In this document: positions 59,000-64,000 of the stretch, piece after piece
Layout of the letters: the number at the start of each line of letters is the position of its first letter
How positions within the stretch are numbered: position 1 is the stretch's first letter
DNA from: Osedax fenrisi
Taxonomy: Eukaryota; Annelida; Polychaeta; Sabellida; Siboglinidae
Direction: 5' to 3'
Assembly: GCA_964019155.1 (NCBI GenBank)
Contig: OZ025245.1
Coordinates: 95,001-159,000, forward strand
DNA: 64,000 nucleotides
The notes under the pieces: model-generated
What the model was told of the DNA's origin: nothing
The model's input: the letters and a program-made list of their open reading frames with translations, nothing else
Databases searched by the model: none
Program-made: the position numbers and the translations under genes

Positions 59000-61200
59000 T
59001 AACGATCGGTATGTAAGTTATAGTTAGTATTCCGTCTATATTGCTACGTTATCTTAATTGTTTCTCATGGTGTACATATATACATACACAAATAAAGATT
59101 ATATATATATATATATACAGATATATTGAATAATAGTGGCATCTGATACTCGGTATAGAGGTAAGAAATACTGATGCAGGAATGCCGTGGTTTAGGCGTG
59201 TGGTTTCATGACATTAGTACAAACTATTAACCGAGGTCATGGAAACTCATATATGAGTTATGAAGGCTTTTATGAAGGCTTTTAAAAGCCACAATTATTT
59301 GGCGAAGCAAAGATATGTCACTTTTATCTATTTACGTGAATAAATTGTAATGCTGATTAGATTGAAATATAGGTGGAAATACTATCGTTTTAAATAATTA
59401 TAAAAGCGAATTGTTAAAATATAGTTAAGTATTAATTAATATGTTACAAAGTAATCATAATTTTATATTAAAATGGACCTATTAATTTATTATATTTCTA
59501 TAACATAGCTGCATATTTTAAGAAAAATGGTTCTTATTATAAAATAATGTTATATTATTAAAACTAAACATTAAATTAGTATTTAAATAAGTACATAATT
59601 GTTCATTTATCAGTGATATATTTTTCAAATATAAATGTAAACTAATATAAATTAAAAATAGAATTAGAAATAAATCCTTGGAAGAAATAAATTAAAAGAA
59701 ACATAATATTTGAATTCTTATTTATTTTATTATAAACAAATAAGAATTTTGTAATTAATATAATTATGATATTTAATCTCATGATAGTAATCAAAATTAA
59801 TTGGGAAAATATGTTTTCACTAAATAGCTAATATCCACACATTATCATCAAATTAAATACATATACAAATAGATATAATACTAGATCATCAAATAGATAT
59901 ATTAAATATAAATATTGTCTATTTTTAAATTAATAAGCCTAATTGAAGTTTAATAGGATATAAAATAGTGAAACATTATTAAAACACTTACATATCTATC
60001 ATGTATAGTGAAAACATACTTATTTTAATTATAATTGGTGGATAGTAACTTTTTAATTAGTGTTTAAAGTTAGTTATTATAATAATTTAAATTTAAATTT
60101 AATTTAAAATTAAATATAACTAACTTGATTCTCTTCCAACATAATATTGTTAGTTTATTAATATATAGATAAATTGGCACATGAATTAATTCTTTTTAAT
60201 ATAGCAGTATAGAATATATCATTAATGTAATTGCTTATACATATTTAATATGTAAATTGTAGTAATAGGTTATTAATTATTTAAATAACTTTCGAGTATC
60301 AGAAAATTATTATTTAATATATTCTTCTTAATTCTTATTAATATATTAATCTAAATAATAATACAAATAATACTAAATAACATTTCAATCCTTATTTAAT
60401 AATTTATTATTTTTATAGATATAATTTTATAATTGATTATTATTTTATTATTATATTAGATAATCCAATAGTAATTAATCAAATACACGTAATTTTTTAA
60501 ATATATAAAATTAAATACTTTTATTTTCTATGTTTATATAAATAAATATAACTTTGAACCCTATTGTTGATATTATAAATTAAGTTTGAAATTAATTTTC
60601 CGACTTTAGACTTTGATCATAAATATGTCTTCTATTTACCCATCTAATTTATATGATATGCATATGATAAACATTTAGCATAAAGCTTATAGTAGTGGAA
60701 GTAATGCAGGTATAAATATGTGTGTTACATTAAAATAATATAACATTTTGATTTATTAAACAATTACTATTTTATATAATTTCAAATTATTTGAAATTAT
60801 TTGACAAATAAAATTATCTAATTTAACATTAATTGTCAGTGATTTAATAGAACTAATACACATACATTAATGTTATCACAACCATCGATCGTTACCATGT
60901 GATCAATATTTAAATGTAATCTCAATGATATTATTATATTAAAGTTATAATTAATGTTATAATTATTATATAATTATTAATTATATTAAATATAATAACA
61001 GGGCCGTATGAAAACCGGCACAAATAAATTCTATATGTATTCTATATTTAATAAATGTAATTAAATCTAATATACTATTGAAATCTGGTTACTAATAGTA
61101 CAACTATATCATAAAAGTATTATATATATATTTATTAAATATATATAAATATATACATTTTATAAGTATAATGTTAAATATATGTACATGTTAATGTTAA
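59000..61200. other. A+T-rich DNA upstream of exon 1, nothing recognised
   Basis: No exon of the coiled-coil gene or other gene could be supported. A partial R185 repeat lies near 59290. Confidence 0.45.
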
Positions 61201-61213
61201 GGTAGATCCAATA

Positions 61214-61463
61214 GGATCAAAAGAACATTACGATCAACGGACATCGATGTCCGTTGATCGTAAAGTTAATATGATATTCTATACTGTGGAAATTGATATC
61301 CGTCGATCATTAAGTTATATTGTATTGTATGATATGTACTGATGTACTTCTATCGTAAAGTTAATAGTATATTCTAAACTACAATACAATCAAATTAACT
61401 TTACGATCAACGGACATCGATGTCCGTTGAATTTGTCCGTTGATCGTAATGTTCTTTTGATCC
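61214..61463. mobile_element. Foldback element with double palindrome
   Basis: The outer arms GGATCAAAAGAACATTACGA and its inverse TCGTAATGTTCTTTTGATCC enclose ACGATCAACGGACATCGATG TCCGTTGATCGT, a 32-bp perfect palindrome, in the left arm, with a second, near-identical palindrome in the right arm. The middle is A+T-rich. No coding capacity and no clear target duplication. A related half-site (TTTACGATCAACGGATAAAT) occurs at 24062. Confidence 0.7.
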
Positions 61464-61469
61464 AGGTAA

Positions 61470-64000
61470 TATATTACTAAACTCTACATATCGGTAATGT
61501 ATCTCGACGTACTAGTCGCTCATTTCGCACTCATCACATCCCCACCCACCTACCATAACTAATATATACACATTTTCTGTACTGGATTGCTACTTGTTAA
61601 TGTGTTTGTTACCGAGAAAATTAGCTGTTCGCATAGCGAGCAACAAGCACAGCGACTTGTTACTAGAAGACATAAATTTCATAGATTTTAGGCTGCGACT
61701 TGTTACTGCACTTGATGCTAGCGGTGTTTACACGGCTTATTATGCTTAAACATTCATGTTTTGTTATAGTTATTATTAATTGCATGAGTGTGATTATTAA
61801 TAATATTCTATTAAATAAGTTTTCAATCAAGATATATTTCTGTTAATTTTATTTTAAATAATATATTATATTATGAAGGAAAGTCGTTAAATCTAAGTAT
61901 TCTATCATACTATTTATTGAAATTGCTTATATAGATTACACATGTATATTTATAACGAAAAAATATTTTATATAATTGTTATAATATTGCATTTATCGAA
62001 AATAGACAAATGTATTACTGCAAGTTATTACAAATTACTTTGTGTGTCATTCGAGATTACTTTGCTATTAATTATATATCAAATAAAATATATATTTATT
62101 ATATTCATCTTTACTGATTTAATCAATTAAAAATATTTATTAAAGTCAATATATTAATAAATTCTAATATTATATATATTATACACATTTATTAATAATA
62201 TTATTATAAATAAATCAAACTATCCCAGATTAATAATATTCATATACATATTGTTCAAACAAATGTGTTCTTATTTTAATAGATTATTACATATATATTT
62301 GTAATTATATTTGTATTTGATTAATATATTTGACCCCATCCCTGCTACATAAACTCAATCGAAGCATATATTATATTTTGTAGATTCAATCTATCAATTA
62401 TTTATAAATGTATTCATATCATATTATCCTATTAATGTATTATGATCAAAAGTATATCAACTACATTTTATTATGAATACATACATAATATGTATTACAT
62501 ATGTAATACTAAGTATATACTAAATAATATATATTATTGTATAGCTAATAGACATTATCTATAGTATAGCCTTATAATCAGTATATATACATATAAATAT
62601 ATATATATACATATTAATTTACAATAACAACTTTGCAATGTTTGTAGTAATAAGCAAGTATTAATTGTTTACAATACATATACTACCATGTATAGTAATA
62701 CATATATAATAGAATCAGATCAGGCAATCATAGTATTGACTAAAAATCAATAGTGCCTACTGTATACAATAGTATCTGTTAATTTTAACTCATCTACACT
62801 ATCTAATGAAACATGAGATAACATTCGATGGTAACTAATTAATTCAATGATCTCGTGCTAAGTGATTTCATGTGATGTTATCTTGTACGTAATGGTAATA
62901 CATATTAATGTAAATACTTATTTATAAATAGTAGAATTTACAATACATACGACACAAGATCCCCACGAAATCACTTCACACTAGATCACTGGTTACCACC
63001 TAATTATATCTCTTTTTACTCGCTAATGATTAGATAACATTATTTACAATAAAATATACATATAGTTATATGTTGTGGTTATACACTTACTTTAGTCCAA
63101 ACTTTATAACTATTTCAATTAAACATATCACAACAATATATTATTATCATGTAAGTTCACCACACATGTAGAACACTATTGATGCCTCGCCTTCAAGAGC
63201 GACCATGTCAATGTGCTATCTAACTGCTACATGCATGCTTACAACAGCTCTCGTATCGTAGAACACAGACGATAATAATAGTATTATTGTGAAGCTTTCT
63301 AGGAGGAAAGTATATTGCTATTATAAACGAGAAAACTAACAGAAAACAAACCAACATTCTCCTAATAAATATTATGATGGTGCATGATAGCAATGATAGA
63401 ATGAGATCTCTGCTTATTATAGTTTGTTTTGTAAACACATCAATGTATCTGAATACAGGCGTATGTTTGTGTATGTTTATCTAGAAATCAATAAAAATGC
63501 AAAAGGCTTGTGATTAATCGTTGACAACCAAAACATTAACTTATATTCGTAGTTTCCATTGAATACAACGACTCATACAAAATCATTATATCATTATCAG
63601 TGATTCATAATTCATACTTTTTGGTAAACTCTGTTTACAATATATCTAAATTAGTTCAATATCTTCGTATTGCTAACAATTATTTAATTTATGTAAGTAA
63701 TTTAATTTATATTCATATACATTATTTATGTGGGCTTTTGTAAATTTGAATGTGTTTGTACGAATTAAAATGTCAGCTAAAAACAAAATAAACATTATTA
63801 AGTACGACCGCATTCTATTCATATATAGTTGTTATGCTTATATCATATATTATATTAGTATGTAGACTATATACTTTAGTACATTTACTTATGAAATATA
63901 TATATATAGTGTATATGTGTATAATATGCTAATATAATTAATATTAATTACTGTTAATACTTCATATAGAGTATAATATTAATTTATTATTGTTATAGAT
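61470..64000. other. A+T-rich DNA to window end, no gene supported
   Basis: A segment near 62838-63000 shares TTATTTATAAATAGTAGAATTT and flanking TGATTTC-like arms with 11340-11490, suggesting a weakly preserved dispersed repeat. A (TTA)n-tailed repeat copy lies at 63285-63375. Otherwise nothing was recognised. Confidence 0.45.

Noticed and set aside
63170..63280. Possible upstream exon of the coiled-coil gene
   Set aside because: Base composition is slightly less biased, but no frame between plausible splice sites is free of stops.

Overview
The window is nuclear DNA of a eukaryote, most likely an invertebrate animal. It is very rich in A+T (roughly three quarters by eye), has spliced genes with GT-AG introns of 0.3 to 7 kb, and is full of microsatellites and animal-type transposons: a CR1/L2-like LINE, piggyBac, two hAT elements, a tRNA-derived SINE family and many short inverted-repeat elements. 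I cannot name the species. There is no bacterial-style operon, CRISPR array, rRNA gene or intact tRNA gene.

The main gene is on the minus strand and occupies about 48 kb. I can follow 29 exons from 58998 down to a stop codon at 11016-11018. Each is short (50-162 bp) and all the splice phases match, giving at least 962 codons of almost continuous coiled coil. The start lies upstream of 58998, probably outside the window. I do not recognise the family. Exons are islands of balanced base composition in A+T-rich introns, and G-rich (+ strand) simple repeats often lie directly against them.

Left of this gene, a small two-exon plus-strand gene (272-404 joined to 1149-1354) encodes a predicted 113-residue single-pass membrane protein. 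Between the two genes (1.4-11 kb) lie transposon relics: a TA-flanked element at 2239-3093, a threefold tandem repeat at 3100-3740, a mariner-like MITE at 4295-4505, a nested foldback element at 4561-5366, and two decayed non-LTR retrotransposons (5.37-6.2 kb and 7.85-9.05 kb). A doubtful small plus-strand gene end lies at 9546-9717.

Inside the introns of the big gene are: a piggyBac element (20206-25890, TTAA on both sides) carrying tandem repeats, transposase scraps and a 272-bp insert; MITEs at 27171-27777 and 28146-28633; a CR1/L2-like LINE (about 29412-33496) lying between two (TAG)n arrays; a 52-copy 15-bp minisatellite against exon 14; a SINE split by a 1355-bp inverted-repeat element (35881-37537); a hAT element (39534-41237); further SINEs at 46.2, 49.5, 55.7, 56.2 and 58.5 kb; and a second hAT element with internal tandem repeats (52405-53886). 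From 59.0 kb to the end I see no supported exon, only A+T-rich DNA and one foldback element (61214-61463). I found no convincing unknown defence or signalling system; the most interesting items are the unassigned coiled-coil gene and several repeat architectures.
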